Program-made: the position numbers and the translations under genes
Assembly (NCBI GenBank): GCA_963540515.1
Contig: CAUTNA010000003.1
Location: forward strand, 8,532-72,531
From: JAFGMC01 sp963540515
GTDB taxonomy: Bacteria > Pseudomonadota > Alphaproteobacteria > Rs-D84
Length of the DNA stretch: 64,000 nucleotides
Reading direction: 5' to 3'
Shown: piece after piece, positions 35,038 through 44,697 of the stretch
Layout: the number at the start of each line of letters is the position of its first letter
Numbering within the stretch: position 1 is the stretch's first letter
Notes under the pieces: generated by a model
What the model was told of the DNA's origin: nothing
Database searches by the model: none
Seen by the model: only the letters and a program-made list of their open reading frames with translations

Positions 35038-35849
35038 TTTTTTAATCCTTCGCTCCAATGGTTAATTTCTATATTAAATGTTTCTTTAATTTTTGTTTTA
35101 TCTAAAACACTATAAAAAGGTCTTGTTGCTTTAGTTGGATATTTAAAACTTGGAATTGGATTTACCTTACAATTAAGATTTGATAACTCCATAATTCTTA
35201 CAGCAAAATCATACCATGAACAAACACCTTCATTAGTATAATGATAAATACCTTTATTAGTTTCGTTTATTTGTGGTAATATTTTTACGATAGCATCGGC
35301 TAAATCTCCTGCATAAGTTGGTGATCCAATTTGATCTGAAACAACATTAATTTTTTCTTTTTCTTGTCCGAGTCTTATCATTGTTTTTAAAAAATTATTA
35401 CAATAAGAGGAATAAAGCCATGCTGTTCTTAGAATAATTGCATTATTTGAATTTTTTAAAATTTCTTCTTCACCTTTTCTTTTTGTTTTTCCATAAACAG
35501 AAATAGGATTGGTATTATCTTCTTCTTTATATGGTTTATTAGAATTGCCATCAAATACATAATCTGTTGAAATATGAATAAGTTTTAATCCCATTTTAGC
35601 TAAATTATAAGGACCAATAACATTTGTTTTGTATGCAGTATCAAGTGTCTCTTCTGCTTTATCAACAGCAGTGTATGCTGCACAATTTATAATAGTTTTA
35701 ATGTCATTATTTTTTATAAATGAATTGACTGCATCTAAATCTGTTATATCTAAATCTGATGACCCAACAGATATTGCCTCTGGTAAGAGATTTTTTAATT
35801 CTCTGCCTAATTGACCAGTTGCTCCAGTTATTAATATTTTATCTTTCAT
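35019..35849 (-). CDS. rfbD: dTDP-4-dehydrorhamnose reductase
   Basis: Last step to dTDP-L-rhamnose, using NAD(P)H. The 276-residue SDR-type protein has GATGQLGREL at the N-terminus, INCAAYTAVDKAE, HISTDYVFDG with YGKTKRKGE as the Tyr/Lys pair, and LRTAWLYS. It overlaps rfbC by 11 bp upstream and rfbB by 19 bp downstream, so the four genes are translationally coupled. Confidence 0.95.
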   Translation of the reverse strand: MKDKILITGATGQLGRELKNLLPEAISVGSSDLDITDLDAVNSFIKNNDIKTIINCAAYTAVDKAEETLDTAYKTNVIGPYNLAKMGLKLIHISTDYVFDGNSNKPYKEEDNTNPISVYGKTKRKGEEEILKNSNNAIILRTAWLYSSYCNNFLKTMIRLGQEKEKINVVSDQIGSPTYAGDLADAIVKILPQINETNKGIYHYTNEGVCSWYDFAVRIMELSNLNCKVNPIPSFKYPTKATRPFYSVLDKTKIKETFNIEINHWSEGLKKCLRQF

Positions 35850-36393
35850 CAGGAATATCTTTTAATTTATTAGCCATTCTATCTTTTTCAGATGTAATAA
35901 CCTTATTATTTGGTATTTTCCAGTCTATACCAATTTCTTCGTCATCATATCTTATACCAAACTCAGATTCCTTGCAGTAAAAATTATCACATTTATAAGC
36001 AAAAACGGCTGTTTTACTTAAGACAGAAAATCCATGTAAAAAACCTCTTGGAATAAATAATTGACATTTATTTTCATCTGATAATTCAACTGCAACATGT
36101 TTACCAAATGTTTTTGAATTTTTACGAATATCTACTGCTACATCTAAAACACTACCTTCTAAAACTCTTACAAGTTTTGCTTGTGCGTGTTCTCCAAGTT
36201 GACAGTGTAGACCTCTTATAACGCCATAGCAAGATTTGGACTGATTATCTTGTACAAAGCGATTTTTTATTCCATTTTTAATAAATTCTTCTTCATTATA
36301 ACTTTCAAAGAAGTATCCCCTAGAATCCTCAAAAAATTTTGGTTCTATAATAATAACATCATCAATTTCTGTTTTTATAAAATTAAAACTCAT
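35839..36393 (-). CDS. rfbC: dTDP-4-dehydrorhamnose 3,5-epimerase
   Basis: Third enzyme of the pathway, a cupin epimerase. The ~184-residue protein has FFEDSRGYFFESYN, the FVQDNQSKS segment, the catalytic His region GVIRGLHCQ, and FIPRGFLHGFSVLS. I choose the ATG at 36393 because AGGA lies 9 bases before it; an ATG four codons upstream contains that site. It overlaps the end of rfbA. Confidence 0.95.
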   Translation of the reverse strand: MSFNFIKTEIDDVIIIEPKFFEDSRGYFFESYNEEEFIKNGIKNRFVQDNQSKSCYGVIRGLHCQLGEHAQAKLVRVLEGSVLDVAVDIRKNSKTFGKHVAVELSDENKCQLFIPRGFLHGFSVLSKTAVFAYKCDNFYCKESEFGIRYDDEEIGIDWKIPNNKVITSEKDRMANKLKDIPDER

Positions 36394-37267
36394 GTTTTTC
36401 CTCATAAACTTTTTTTAAATATTTTTTATAATCTCCATCTTTAAGAGAATCTATTGTTTTCTTCATTTGTTCATCACTCATAAAACCTTTATGATATGCG
36501 ATTTCTTCAATACATGCAATTTTTAATCCTTGTCTTTTCTCTATGATTTGTACAAATTGTCCTGCTTCCATTAAACTGTCAGGTGTACCTGCATCAATCC
36601 AAGATGTTCCTCTTCGCATTGGTATAACATTAAGCCTTTCTTCTTTTAAATATAGATTATTTAAATCTGTTATTTCTAATTCACCCCTTTTTGATGGCTT
36701 TAAATTTTTGGCTTTTTGGGCAACATCGCTTGGATAAAAATAAAGACCGACAGATGCATAATTAGATTTTGGCTTAATTGGCTTTTCTTCTATTGAAATT
36801 GCTTTGAAATCTTTATCAAATTCAACAACACCAAAACGTTCTGGGTCGGACACGTGATGAGCAAAAATTGTTGCTTGTTTTCCTTTGTTTTTTATAACTT
36901 CGTCTTTAAATATTTTTATCTGTCCCCCCATATAAAAAACATTATCCCCTAAAATAAGGCAGACATCATCATCTCCAATAAAATCCTCACCAATTATAAA
37001 AGCTTCAGCAATTCCTTTTGGTTCGTTTTGTACTTTATATTGTATGTTAAGTCCTAAATGTTTTCCGTTGCCAAATAATTTTTCAATGTTTGGTATGTCT
37101 CTTGGAGTTGATATAATCAAAATATCATTGATACCAAATAACATTAATGTTGATAATGGATAATATATCATTGGTTTATCATAAACAGGTAATAATTGTT
37201 TAGATGTTGTTTTTGTAAGTGGATATAGTCGAGTTCCACTACCACCCGCTAATATTATTCCTTTCAT
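36383..37267 (-). CDS. rfbA: Glucose-1-phosphate thymidylyltransferase
   Basis: First step of dTDP-rhamnose synthesis: dTTP plus glucose-1-phosphate gives dTDP-glucose. The 294-residue protein has the nucleotidyltransferase motif GGSGTRLYPLTKTTSKQ at the N-terminus, DKPMIYYPLSTL, LGDNVFY and IDAGTPDSLMEAGQFV. It begins 18 bases after the hsdR stop codon, with no visible terminator between them. Rhamnose presumably goes into LPS O-antigen or another surface glycan. Confidence 0.97.
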   Translation of the reverse strand: MKGIILAGGSGTRLYPLTKTTSKQLLPVYDKPMIYYPLSTLMLFGINDILIISTPRDIPNIEKLFGNGKHLGLNIQYKVQNEPKGIAEAFIIGEDFIGDDDVCLILGDNVFYMGGQIKIFKDEVIKNKGKQATIFAHHVSDPERFGVVEFDKDFKAISIEEKPIKPKSNYASVGLYFYPSDVAQKAKNLKPSKRGELEITDLNNLYLKEERLNVIPMRRGTSWIDAGTPDSLMEAGQFVQIIEKRQGLKIACIEEIAYHKGFMSDEQMKKTIDSLKDGDYKKYLKKVYEEKHEF

Positions 37268-37285
37268 CTTTTACCTCTTTATTTA

Positions 37286-40200
37286 TTAAATAATATCTTT
37301 ATATTTATTGAAAAATAAATTAATTCTATCTAGTACTTTATTTGTTTTTTTATCTCTTTTATTATCTTTTGTAAATAATGATATTGGTGGTAATATTTCG
37401 CTAAAATTTGTACCTACATCTTGTACAAATCCATTTTTAAAAGAATTTTCAATAAAATTATAAGTTTCTTTTTCTTTTAATTTTTCTTCTGATATTATTT
37501 TATCTAGATCAATTTTTCTTTGTTGGTTTATATAATTTTTCCATTCTTCATATATATCAGAATTTGGTATTAAAGAATTTATAAAATTAATAATTAAATC
37601 TTTTTTACTTCTAAGCTCTATACTTGAATCTATAGATTTTTCTATATTTATAATAATTTCCTTATCCTTTTTATCTGTTTCTTGATATTTCTTTACCAAC
37701 ATAAGAATATAATCTATATTTATTTCAACTTGTTTTATTAATTCTATTTCAAAGACAAGGTCATCATTAATATTTTCAGTATTACTTTTATTTTTGTTTC
37801 TCCACGATTCATACAATTCAATATACATACTGTGATAATCTTGAGTATCTCTTTGAGTTAATATTTCTTGTCCTTTAAAATCATCAAAAGTTTCCAGTAT
37901 ATTTCTTAACTTTAAAATATTTCCATATAATTTAATAAAATCTTTTTGGTCTTTTTCTGTATTTATCATTTGTCCAACAGGATATTTATTTTGTAATTCT
38001 GAAATTAAATCTAGATAGGATCTTACATCAAGACCTTTATCATCTTTATAACCATACTTATAATATTCATCAAATGTTTTTAATAAGACAATACCTTTTG
38101 CATCCTTATTCCCAAATAGAGCGATACTTTTATTTGTTTCTTCTTCAAGATTTCTAAAACAAACAATATTTCCAAATGCTTTTATACTGTTTAATATTCT
38201 GTTTGTTCTTGAATATGCTTGCAGTAGTCCTTGCATTTTTAAATTTTTATCAACCCATAAAGTATTTAATGTTGGTGCATCAAATCCAGTTAAAAACATA
38301 TTAACAACAATAAGTAAATCAATATCTCTGTTTTTTACTCTTAAAGATACATCCTTATAATAATTTTGAAACTTATCACTGGAAGTATCATAAGTAGTAT
38401 TAAATAGTTTATTGTAATCTTTTATTGCTTCTTCTAAAAAATCCCTACTGCTTTTATCAAGCGCTTCTGTGTTTTCTGGATTTTCATCATCAAAATTATC
38501 TATACTATTGTCATCAGTATTGGGTGAATAACTGTAAATAAGAGCAATTTTTAATTTTTTATTAATATCTTGTTCCATTTGTTTTTGAAACTCTGTATAG
38601 TATAATTTTGCCGCCTCAATTGAAGAAACCGCGAATATAGAATTAAATCCTGTCATTCTTATTTTTTCTTTTATTTCTTCAATTTTTTGTTTTTTTGATT
38701 TAGATATTTCTTTTATATTGGTCAATTTATTAAATTCGTAGGAACTTGTATTTCTTTTAGTATATTGATTAAAGTGGGTTAGAATATAATCAACTATTTT
38801 TGATATCCTTAGAGGGGACATTAAAGCTTTCTCTCTGTTTATATCCTGAACCTTTTCATCTTTTATATTTTCCTCTGCTTTCATAGTAGAATGATAATAA
38901 ACCTTAAAAGGTAAAACATTTTTATCATTAGTAGCATCCACAATTGTATAAGTATGCAGTTTATCTCCAAATATTTGCTCTGTTGTTTTTAAAATAGTTG
39001 TTCCACTTTTATAAGCGTTTTCAGAAAAAATAGGTGTTCCTGTAAATCCAAATAAATTATATTTTTTGAAATTTTTTATAATAAGACTGTGTTGATCTCC
39101 AAATTGGCTTCTATGACATTCGTCAAATATAAAAACAATGTGCTTATTATAGACAGGATGATCTTTATTTTGTTTTATAAAATAAGTAAGTTTTTGGATT
39201 GTTGTGATTATAATCCTAGCATTGGAATCCTCTAATTGACCTTTTAATACAGCGGTGCTTGTATTACTGTTTGCGGCACCTTTTTCAAAATTGTCATATT
39301 CTTTCATTGTTTGACAATCAAGATCTTTTCTATCAACAACAAATAAAACTTTATCTATTTCAGGAATTTCTGTTGCAAGTTGTGCAGTTTTAAAACTTGT
39401 TAATGTTTTTCCGCTTCCTGTTGTATGCCAAACATAACCACCCGCATTAATAGTTCCATAAGTTTTATTATTTATTGAAATTTTTATTTTATTTAAAATT
39501 TGTTCCGCAGCAAATATTTGGTAAGGTCTCATAACTAATAAAATATTATCAGTCGTAAATACACAATATTTTGTTAAAATATTTAAAATCGTATGTTTTG
39601 CAAAGAAAGTTTTTGTAAAATCTATTAAATCTGTAATAGGTTTATTTTTTGAATCTGCCCACCAACTTGTAAATTCAAAACTGTGACTTGTTTTTTTGTT
39701 TGATGTTTTATTTAATTCTTTTATATGGCTTTCTCTGGTAGTATTACTATAATATTTTGTATAAGTTCCATTTGAAATTACAAAAATTTGTATATATTGA
39801 AATAATCCATATTCAGACCAGAAACTTTCTTTTTGATACCTGTTTATTTGATTAAAAGCTTCTTTTATATCAATACCCCGTCTTTTTAGCTCTATATGAA
39901 TAAGAGGAAGACCGTTAACCAATATAGTTACATCATATCTATTTTTGTGATTTCCTTCTTCTGCAACATATTGATTTATAACTTGTAAATAATTATTATG
40001 GATGTTGTCTTTATCTAAAAGTTTAATATTTTTTGTTGTTCCATCTTTAAGTTTATATGTTTTAGTAGAATCTTTTTGTATTGTTTTTGTCTTTTCTGCT
40101 ATTGCGTCTTTTCCAGTTTCTTGACCTTTTATGTGTGTTTTAAAGAACTCATTCCATCCATCATCATCAAATTTATAATTATTCAATTTTTCTATTTGAT

Positions 40201-40411
40201 GTCTCAAATTAGTTATTAATTCTTCTCCTGTATGTATTGGTAAATACTCATAAGCTTGAGATGTAAGTTGTTTAATAAATTCTTTTTCTAAATCGGATTC
40301 TGTTTGATAATTTGTTTCTTTAGTTCTTTCAGAGTTATATTCTGAAACAATTGTACTTTCTGGATTTTCTGAAATTAATTTATATTGTTTATCCATATCT
40401 GTTGGTTCCAT
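37286..40411 (-). CDS. hsdR: Type I restriction enzyme, R subunit
   Basis: ATP-dependent translocase and nuclease subunit. The 1041-residue protein has the N-terminal PD-(D/E)XK nuclease core (PLIHIELKRRG near 175), Walker A TTGSGKT near 333, the DEAD-like box FIFDECHRSQFG near 430 and later helicase motifs (FTGTPIF; MFLTGFDAPTLNTLWVDK). The C-terminal helical region contacts HsdM. The start codon follows the hsdS stop immediately (TAA-ATG), so translation is coupled. Length is normal and no frameshift is seen. Confidence 0.96.
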   Translation of the reverse strand: MEPTDMDKQYKLISENPESTIVSEYNSERTKETNYQTESDLEKEFIKQLTSQAYEYLPIHTGEELITNLRHQIEKLNNYKFDDDGWNEFFKTHIKGQETGKDAIAEKTKTIQKDSTKTYKLKDGTTKNIKLLDKDNIHNNYLQVINQYVAEEGNHKNRYDVTILVNGLPLIHIELKRRGIDIKEAFNQINRYQKESFWSEYGLFQYIQIFVISNGTYTKYYSNTTRESHIKELNKTSNKKTSHSFEFTSWWADSKNKPITDLIDFTKTFFAKHTILNILTKYCVFTTDNILLVMRPYQIFAAEQILNKIKISINNKTYGTINAGGYVWHTTGSGKTLTSFKTAQLATEIPEIDKVLFVVDRKDLDCQTMKEYDNFEKGAANSNTSTAVLKGQLEDSNARIIITTIQKLTYFIKQNKDHPVYNKHIVFIFDECHRSQFGDQHSLIIKNFKKYNLFGFTGTPIFSENAYKSGTTILKTTEQIFGDKLHTYTIVDATNDKNVLPFKVYYHSTMKAEENIKDEKVQDINREKALMSPLRISKIVDYILTHFNQYTKRNTSSYEFNKLTNIKEISKSKKQKIEEIKEKIRMTGFNSIFAVSSIEAAKLYYTEFQKQMEQDINKKLKIALIYSYSPNTDDNSIDNFDDENPENTEALDKSSRDFLEEAIKDYNKLFNTTYDTSSDKFQNYYKDVSLRVKNRDIDLLIVVNMFLTGFDAPTLNTLWVDKNLKMQGLLQAYSRTNRILNSIKAFGNIVCFRNLEEETNKSIALFGNKDAKGIVLLKTFDEYYKYGYKDDKGLDVRSYLDLISELQNKYPVGQMINTEKDQKDFIKLYGNILKLRNILETFDDFKGQEILTQRDTQDYHSMYIELYESWRNKNKSNTENINDDLVFEIELIKQVEINIDYILMLVKKYQETDKKDKEIIINIEKSIDSSIELRSKKDLIINFINSLIPNSDIYEEWKNYINQQRKIDLDKIISEEKLKEKETYNFIENSFKNGFVQDVGTNFSEILPPISLFTKDNKRDKKTNKVLDRINLFFNKYKDII

Positions 40412-41533
40412 TTATATTTTATTAAAAGATAAAAGTTTATTACGATAGTATTTATATTGTTGTTGTCTTGCATTTATTTCAGCAGGAAGTCCAATAGAAA
40501 TATCATTAACTAAAGACTCAAACTTATCTAATATATTTACTATTCTTTCTTGTTCGGAGAGTGGAGGTACTGGTACTTTAAAATTAGAAAATTTTGAAAT
40601 CCATTGTCTTGAATGTTCTAAAGTTGAATATTTTATAATTTTCATAATATAGTAAATATATTTAAAGCAAAAATCTTCATTTTTTGGTTTTAAAATTTTT
40701 ATAGCAGATGACTTAACTTTAAAATTAAAATCAACCCAATGAAAAGATGTTGTAAAGTCATCAAATATAATTACAGGATTATTTTTATCTGCTATAAAAA
40801 TCCCATTTTTTTCTTTTGTATAACCTAATATAAAAGTTTTTCCTGCTGTTAATACAGGTACTCCTTCATCTTTAAGATTATCTTTTTCAATTATAAACTT
40901 AGAAGGTTGTATATAATCTAATAATTCATCTAAAGAAATCCAAGGGACGATATTATCTTGTTCTGTACCAAAATCTAATAGTTTATCTCTGTAATAATGA
41001 TATTGTTTTTTTCTTAATACCAGCTCCGCCTCCAGCTCCGCCTCCAGCTCCGTAAAAGTATCTAATATATTAACTATCTCTTCCTGTATAGCAATAGGGG
41101 GTATAGGTATTTCGATCGTTTTTAAGTTTTGTTGATTTAGCTTTGGTGGTAATCCTCTTACAAGTGAAGAAATATCAACAGTTGATAGGTAATAATATAA
41201 ATATCTTAATTTAATAATATTTTCTTTTTCTTTTAATACATGAGCATGATTATTTACCCATATTTTGCCAATAGACCAATTTAATACAGGTGTTTTATCA
41301 TCGTTTATAACACTTCCATCTTCACCAATTAATAAATATGTACCATCAAATATATAATCATTAACATAATCTTGTATACCATTTGCCCCATAATATGGGT
41401 ATTGCCCTTTTATTCTCTTATCTTTTGAAACAGGTAATCTTTGATTATCTAATATGACGCATATATCACCCAATTCCTTATACTCGACCCCATCACTACA
41501 ATACTCTTTTATCAATTCTTCTATTTTACTCAT
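40412..41533 (-). CDS. hsdS: Type I restriction specificity subunit, with central repeat
   Basis: HsdS selects the DNA target. The 373-residue protein has two target-recognition domains. Each is followed by a conserved helix (IEIPIPPIAIQEEIVNILD and VPVPPLSEQERIVNILDKF) and a QYxYYRxKLL segment. Between the halves lies a short ELEAELEAEL run encoded by 12-bp tandem repeats (41022-41053). In EcoR124-type enzymes, changes in such a central repeat alter the spacer length of the recognised sequence. It overlaps hsdM by 8 bp. Confidence 0.95.
   Translation of the reverse strand: MSKIEELIKEYCSDGVEYKELGDICVILDNQRLPVSKDKRIKGQYPYYGANGIQDYVNDYIFDGTYLLIGEDGSVINDDKTPVLNWSIGKIWVNNHAHVLKEKENIIKLRYLYYYLSTVDISSLVRGLPPKLNQQNLKTIEIPIPPIAIQEEIVNILDTFTELEAELEAELVLRKKQYHYYRDKLLDFGTEQDNIVPWISLDELLDYIQPSKFIIEKDNLKDEGVPVLTAGKTFILGYTKEKNGIFIADKNNPVIIFDDFTTSFHWVDFNFKVKSSAIKILKPKNEDFCFKYIYYIMKIIKYSTLEHSRQWISKFSNFKVPVPPLSEQERIVNILDKFESLVNDISIGLPAEINARQQQYKYYRNKLLSFNKI
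41022..41053 (-). repeat. 12-bp tandem repeat in hsdS
   Basis: The unit CAGCTCCGCCTC (plus strand) occurs 2.67 times and is much more GC-rich than its surroundings. Each unit adds four residues (Leu-Glu-Ala-Glu) to the central helix, so copy-number change keeps the frame. Confidence 0.9.
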
Positions 41534-43109
41534 CTTGATTCTCTAAATCTGTAATTATTGCGTCTATTTTGTTTCTTAAATCATTTTGTTTTATTACAAT
41601 TTTCTTTATATCTTCATTCAATACCTTAATATCAATTTTTTCTTTTTCGTCTTTTTGTTCTATATAACTGGAAACAGATAAATTATAGTCATTATTCTTA
41701 ATATCTTCATTTGAAACCAGTTTTGTAAAATGCTCTGTATTTTCTCGCTTAATATATTCGTTTAAAATATCTTCAATATTTTTATCTGATAGTTTATTTT
41801 TATTACCAGAATGTATGAATTCATTCGTTGAGTCAATAAATAATACTTTATTATCTTTCTTACTTTTTTTCAAAACTATAATACATGTCGCAATAGATGT
41901 CCCAAAAAATAAGTTTGCTGGTAATTGTATAACACAATCAACAAAGTTATTATCTATCAAATATTGTCTTATTTTTTGCTCTTTACCACTTCTATAAAGA
42001 ACTCCTGGAAACTCAACTATTGCTGCTGTTCCATCTACTGCAAGCCAAGAAAGCATATGCATTGTAAATGCAAGGTCTGCTTTACTCGAAGGCGCAAGGA
42101 CTCCCGCAGGAGAAAATCTTTCATCATTTATAAGTAATGGATTTTTATCACCTTCCCAAGAAATAGAGTAAGGTGGATTTGATACTATTGCTTCAAAAGG
42201 TTCATCATCCCAGTGTTTTGGATTTATTAAAGTATCTCCCAATGCAATATCAAATTTTTCATAATTAACATTATGTAAAAACATATTTATACGGCATAGA
42301 TTATAAGTAGTTATATTTATTTCTTGAGCATAAAAACCGTTCTTAACATTATTTTCCCCTAATATTTTGGCAAATTTTAATAATAAAGATCCAGAACCTG
42401 CGCAAGGATCATAAACTTTATTTACTTCTTTTTTAAAATTTCCTTCTTTAGTTGTATCAACCAATGTTAATTTTGTAAGTAGTGTTGAAACTTCTTGAGG
42501 GGTAAAAAATTCACCACCGGATTTACCAGCATTTGATGCGTACATTGTCATTAAGTATTCGTATGCATCACCAAATAAATCAATAGTATTATCTGTAAAA
42601 TTACCAAGTTTTAAATCCCCGATTGCATTTAAAATTTTTACTAATTTTGCATTTCTTTCAGATATATTAGATCCTAATTTATTGCTGTTTACATCGATAT
42701 CCGCAAATAATCCTTTAAAATCATCCTCACTTTGTGCACCTTGAGTTGAAAGTTCAATATTTCTGAAAACCTGTGATAAAGTTTGATTTAAATCTTTGTT
42801 ATTTTTTGCATTATTTCTTACATTACAAAATAATTCACTTGGTAAAATGAAAAAACCCTTTTCTCTAATAAAAGATTGTTTTCCAAGTTCTGCTAGTTCA
42901 TCGGTTTGTTTTGTGTAATCAAAATCAACTTTCCCAACATCGTATTGGTTCTTATTTGCATAAGATATAATATTTTCGCTGATATACCTGTAAAACAAAA
43001 ATCCTAAAACATAAGACTTAAAATCCCATCCATCAACAGAACCTCTTAAATCATTAGCAACTTGCCATATAGTTCTGTGTAATTCTGATCTTTCTTGTTC
43101 CTTTATCAT
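41526..43109 (-). CDS. hsdM: Type I restriction N6-adenine methyltransferase subunit
   Basis: Methylates adenine using SAM and forms the M2S core. The ~527-residue protein has the HsdM N-terminal helical domain (ELHRTIWQVANDLRGSVDGW), SAM-binding DPCAGSGSLLLKF near 233 and catalytic NPPY near 310, plus the DEPFEAIVSNPP context. I prefer the ATG at 43109, 9 bases behind GGAG; an ATG at 43124 lacks a site. First gene of hsdM-hsdS-hsdR. Confidence 0.95.
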   Translation of the reverse strand: MIKEQERSELHRTIWQVANDLRGSVDGWDFKSYVLGFLFYRYISENIISYANKNQYDVGKVDFDYTKQTDELAELGKQSFIREKGFFILPSELFCNVRNNAKNNKDLNQTLSQVFRNIELSTQGAQSEDDFKGLFADIDVNSNKLGSNISERNAKLVKILNAIGDLKLGNFTDNTIDLFGDAYEYLMTMYASNAGKSGGEFFTPQEVSTLLTKLTLVDTTKEGNFKKEVNKVYDPCAGSGSLLLKFAKILGENNVKNGFYAQEINITTYNLCRINMFLHNVNYEKFDIALGDTLINPKHWDDEPFEAIVSNPPYSISWEGDKNPLLINDERFSPAGVLAPSSKADLAFTMHMLSWLAVDGTAAIVEFPGVLYRSGKEQKIRQYLIDNNFVDCVIQLPANLFFGTSIATCIIVLKKSKKDNKVLFIDSTNEFIHSGNKNKLSDKNIEDILNEYIKRENTEHFTKLVSNEDIKNNDYNLSVSSYIEQKDEKEKIDIKVLNEDIKKIVIKQNDLRNKIDAIITDLENQDE

Positions 43110-43199
43110 CTTAATTTTCTCCATAATAGATCTGATAATAGTTTTGATTTTTTTTACTTATTTTTCAATATAATTGTATTAAGTATCTGTTTATTAGTT

Positions 43200-43276
43200 T
43201 GGTGGAGCTGATGGGACTCGAACCCACGACCCTTTGCATGCCATGCAAATGCTCTAGCCAACTGAGCTACAACCCC
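43200..43276 (-). tRNA. tRNA-Ala (anticodon GGC)
   Basis: Cloverleaf on the minus strand: acceptor GGGGTTG pairs with CAGCTCC including the G3-U70 alanine identity pair, the anticodon loop is ATGGCAT with anticodon GGC, the T-arm contains GGTTCGAGTCC, and CCA is encoded. It reads Ala codons GCC/GCU. Confidence 0.97.
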
Positions 43277-43285
43277 TTAAGTTCA

Positions 43286-43314
43286 ATAGTATATTTCTGC
43301 TTGAAAAATGTCAA
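43286..43314 (-). promoter_or_regulatory. Promoter of tRNA-Ala
   Basis: On the minus strand, TTGACA (43309-43314) and TACTAT (43286-43291) have 17-base spacing. The predicted start lies within a few bases of the mature 5' end. Confidence 0.75.
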
Positions 43315-43358
43315 TTTAATTTGCTAATCTTACAAAGTGGTTAAATGGGAGATTTTAA

Positions 43359-43919
43359 GTGGATTATTCATCTTTAAAATTAGAAGCGAATACTAAGACA
43401 GAACAAACAATTGAAGTTCTTCGCAATGAATATGCTGGACTTCGTACAGGACGTGCATCTGTTCATCTTTTAGACGGTATAAAAGTTCAAATATATGGAA
43501 CTGAAATGCCAATATCTCAAGTTGCAACCGTTTCCGCGCCAGAGTCTCAATTATTATCAATTTCTGTTTGGGATGTATCAAATGCCTCTGAAATAGAAAA
43601 AGCTATTCGTGAATCTGGACTTGGTTTAAATCCTATGACTGCAGGAGGCGTTATCAGATTAAATTTACCACCGCTTACAGAAGAAAGAAGAAAAGAGCTT
43701 GTAAAGGTTTCTGGTAAATATGCGGAGGAAGCAAAAATATCTATGCGTAATATCAGACAAGATTTAATGGCAAAGATTAAAAAAGCAGAAAATGATAAAG
43801 AAATATCTGAAGATGATGCTCGTAAATATGAAGCAGATCTACAGAAAGTTTTTGAAGCAAAAACTCTCGAGGTAGATCAAATAGCAAAGCAAAAAGAAAT
43901 TGATATAATGGCTGTTTAA
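43359..43919 (+). CDS. frr: Ribosome recycling factor
   Basis: Splits post-termination ribosomes together with EF-G. The 186-residue protein has typical length and motifs: TIEVLRNEYAGLRTGRAS, NPMTAGGVIRLNLPPLTEERR and RNIRQDLMAKIKK. The start is GTG at 43359, preceded by GGGAG. It opens frr-uppS-cdsA-rseP-bamA, the conserved lipid-carrier and outer-membrane assembly cluster. Confidence 0.97.
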   Translation: MDYSSLKLEANTKTEQTIEVLRNEYAGLRTGRASVHLLDGIKVQIYGTEMPISQVATVSAPESQLLSISVWDVSNASEIEKAIRESGLGLNPMTAGGVIRLNLPPLTEERRKELVKVSGKYAEEAKISMRNIRQDLMAKIKKAENDKEISEDDARKYEADLQKVFEAKTLEVDQIAKQKEIDIMAV

Positions 43920-43940
43920 TTTTTATTAAAAGGCAAAAAA

Positions 43941-44693
43941 ATGTTTAATTTTTTTAAGAAAGATAAACCTTTAACTAAAATTCCAAAACATATTGCTTTT
44001 ATTTGTGATGGTAATCGCAGATGGGCAGAATCACGTGGTATGCCACCACTGTTTGGACATAAAGCAGGAATATCAAATTTTGAAAATTTAACAAAATGGT
44101 TTTTAAATAAAGGTGTTGAGACTATTACATTTTTTATATTTTCAACAGAAAATTGGTCAAGAACAAAAGAAGAAGTCGATTTTTTAATGAACCTTTTTTA
44201 TACCGAAATGAAGAATAATTTAAAGCATGCGATAAAAAATAATATTCGTTATAGAGTTATTGGATCACGTGATAGACTTCCTAAAAAATTAGCAGATATT
44301 TGTGATGAGTTAGAGGAAAAAACTTCTGAAAATGTCTCGGGTACTGTTGTTTTTGCTCTTAATTATGGTGGACAGGATGAAATTTTAAATGCTGTAAATG
44401 AAGCAATTAAAAATGGTCAAGTTTTAAATAAAGAAGAATTTGAAACATTTTTAGATACATCAGATTTATTACCTATTGATTTACTTGTTAGAACAAGTAA
44501 TGAAAACAGAATTTCAAATTTTATGCTCTGGAAGCTTGCTTATGCAGAATTGTTGTTTATTAAGCCTCATTGGCCAGAATTTGTAAAAAGTGAAAAATTG
44601 TGGAGTTTTGTTTTAGAGGAATATTCAAAAAGAAATAGACGCTTTGGTGGTGGTAAAAAACTTAATTATTCTGGTAAAAAAACTAAGAAGTAA
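43941..44693 (+). CDS. uppS: Undecaprenyl diphosphate synthase
   Basis: Extends farnesyl diphosphate to C55-PP, the lipid carrier for peptidoglycan and O-antigen. The 250-residue protein has HIAFICDGNRRWAESRGM with the catalytic Asp, FGHKAGISN, FIFSTENWSR and LLVRTSNENRISNFMLWKL. The family's usual RTxGExRxSNF reads RTSNENRISNF. It lies 4 bases from cdsA. Confidence 0.96.
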   Translation: MFNFFKKDKPLTKIPKHIAFICDGNRRWAESRGMPPLFGHKAGISNFENLTKWFLNKGVETITFFIFSTENWSRTKEEVDFLMNLFYTEMKNNLKHAIKNNIRYRVIGSRDRLPKKLADICDELEEKTSENVSGTVVFALNYGGQDEILNAVNEAIKNGQVLNKEEFETFLDTSDLLPIDLLVRTSNENRISNFMLWKLAYAELLFIKPHWPEFVKSEKLWSFVLEEYSKRNRRFGGGKKLNYSGKKTKK

Positions 44694-44697
44694 TAAA

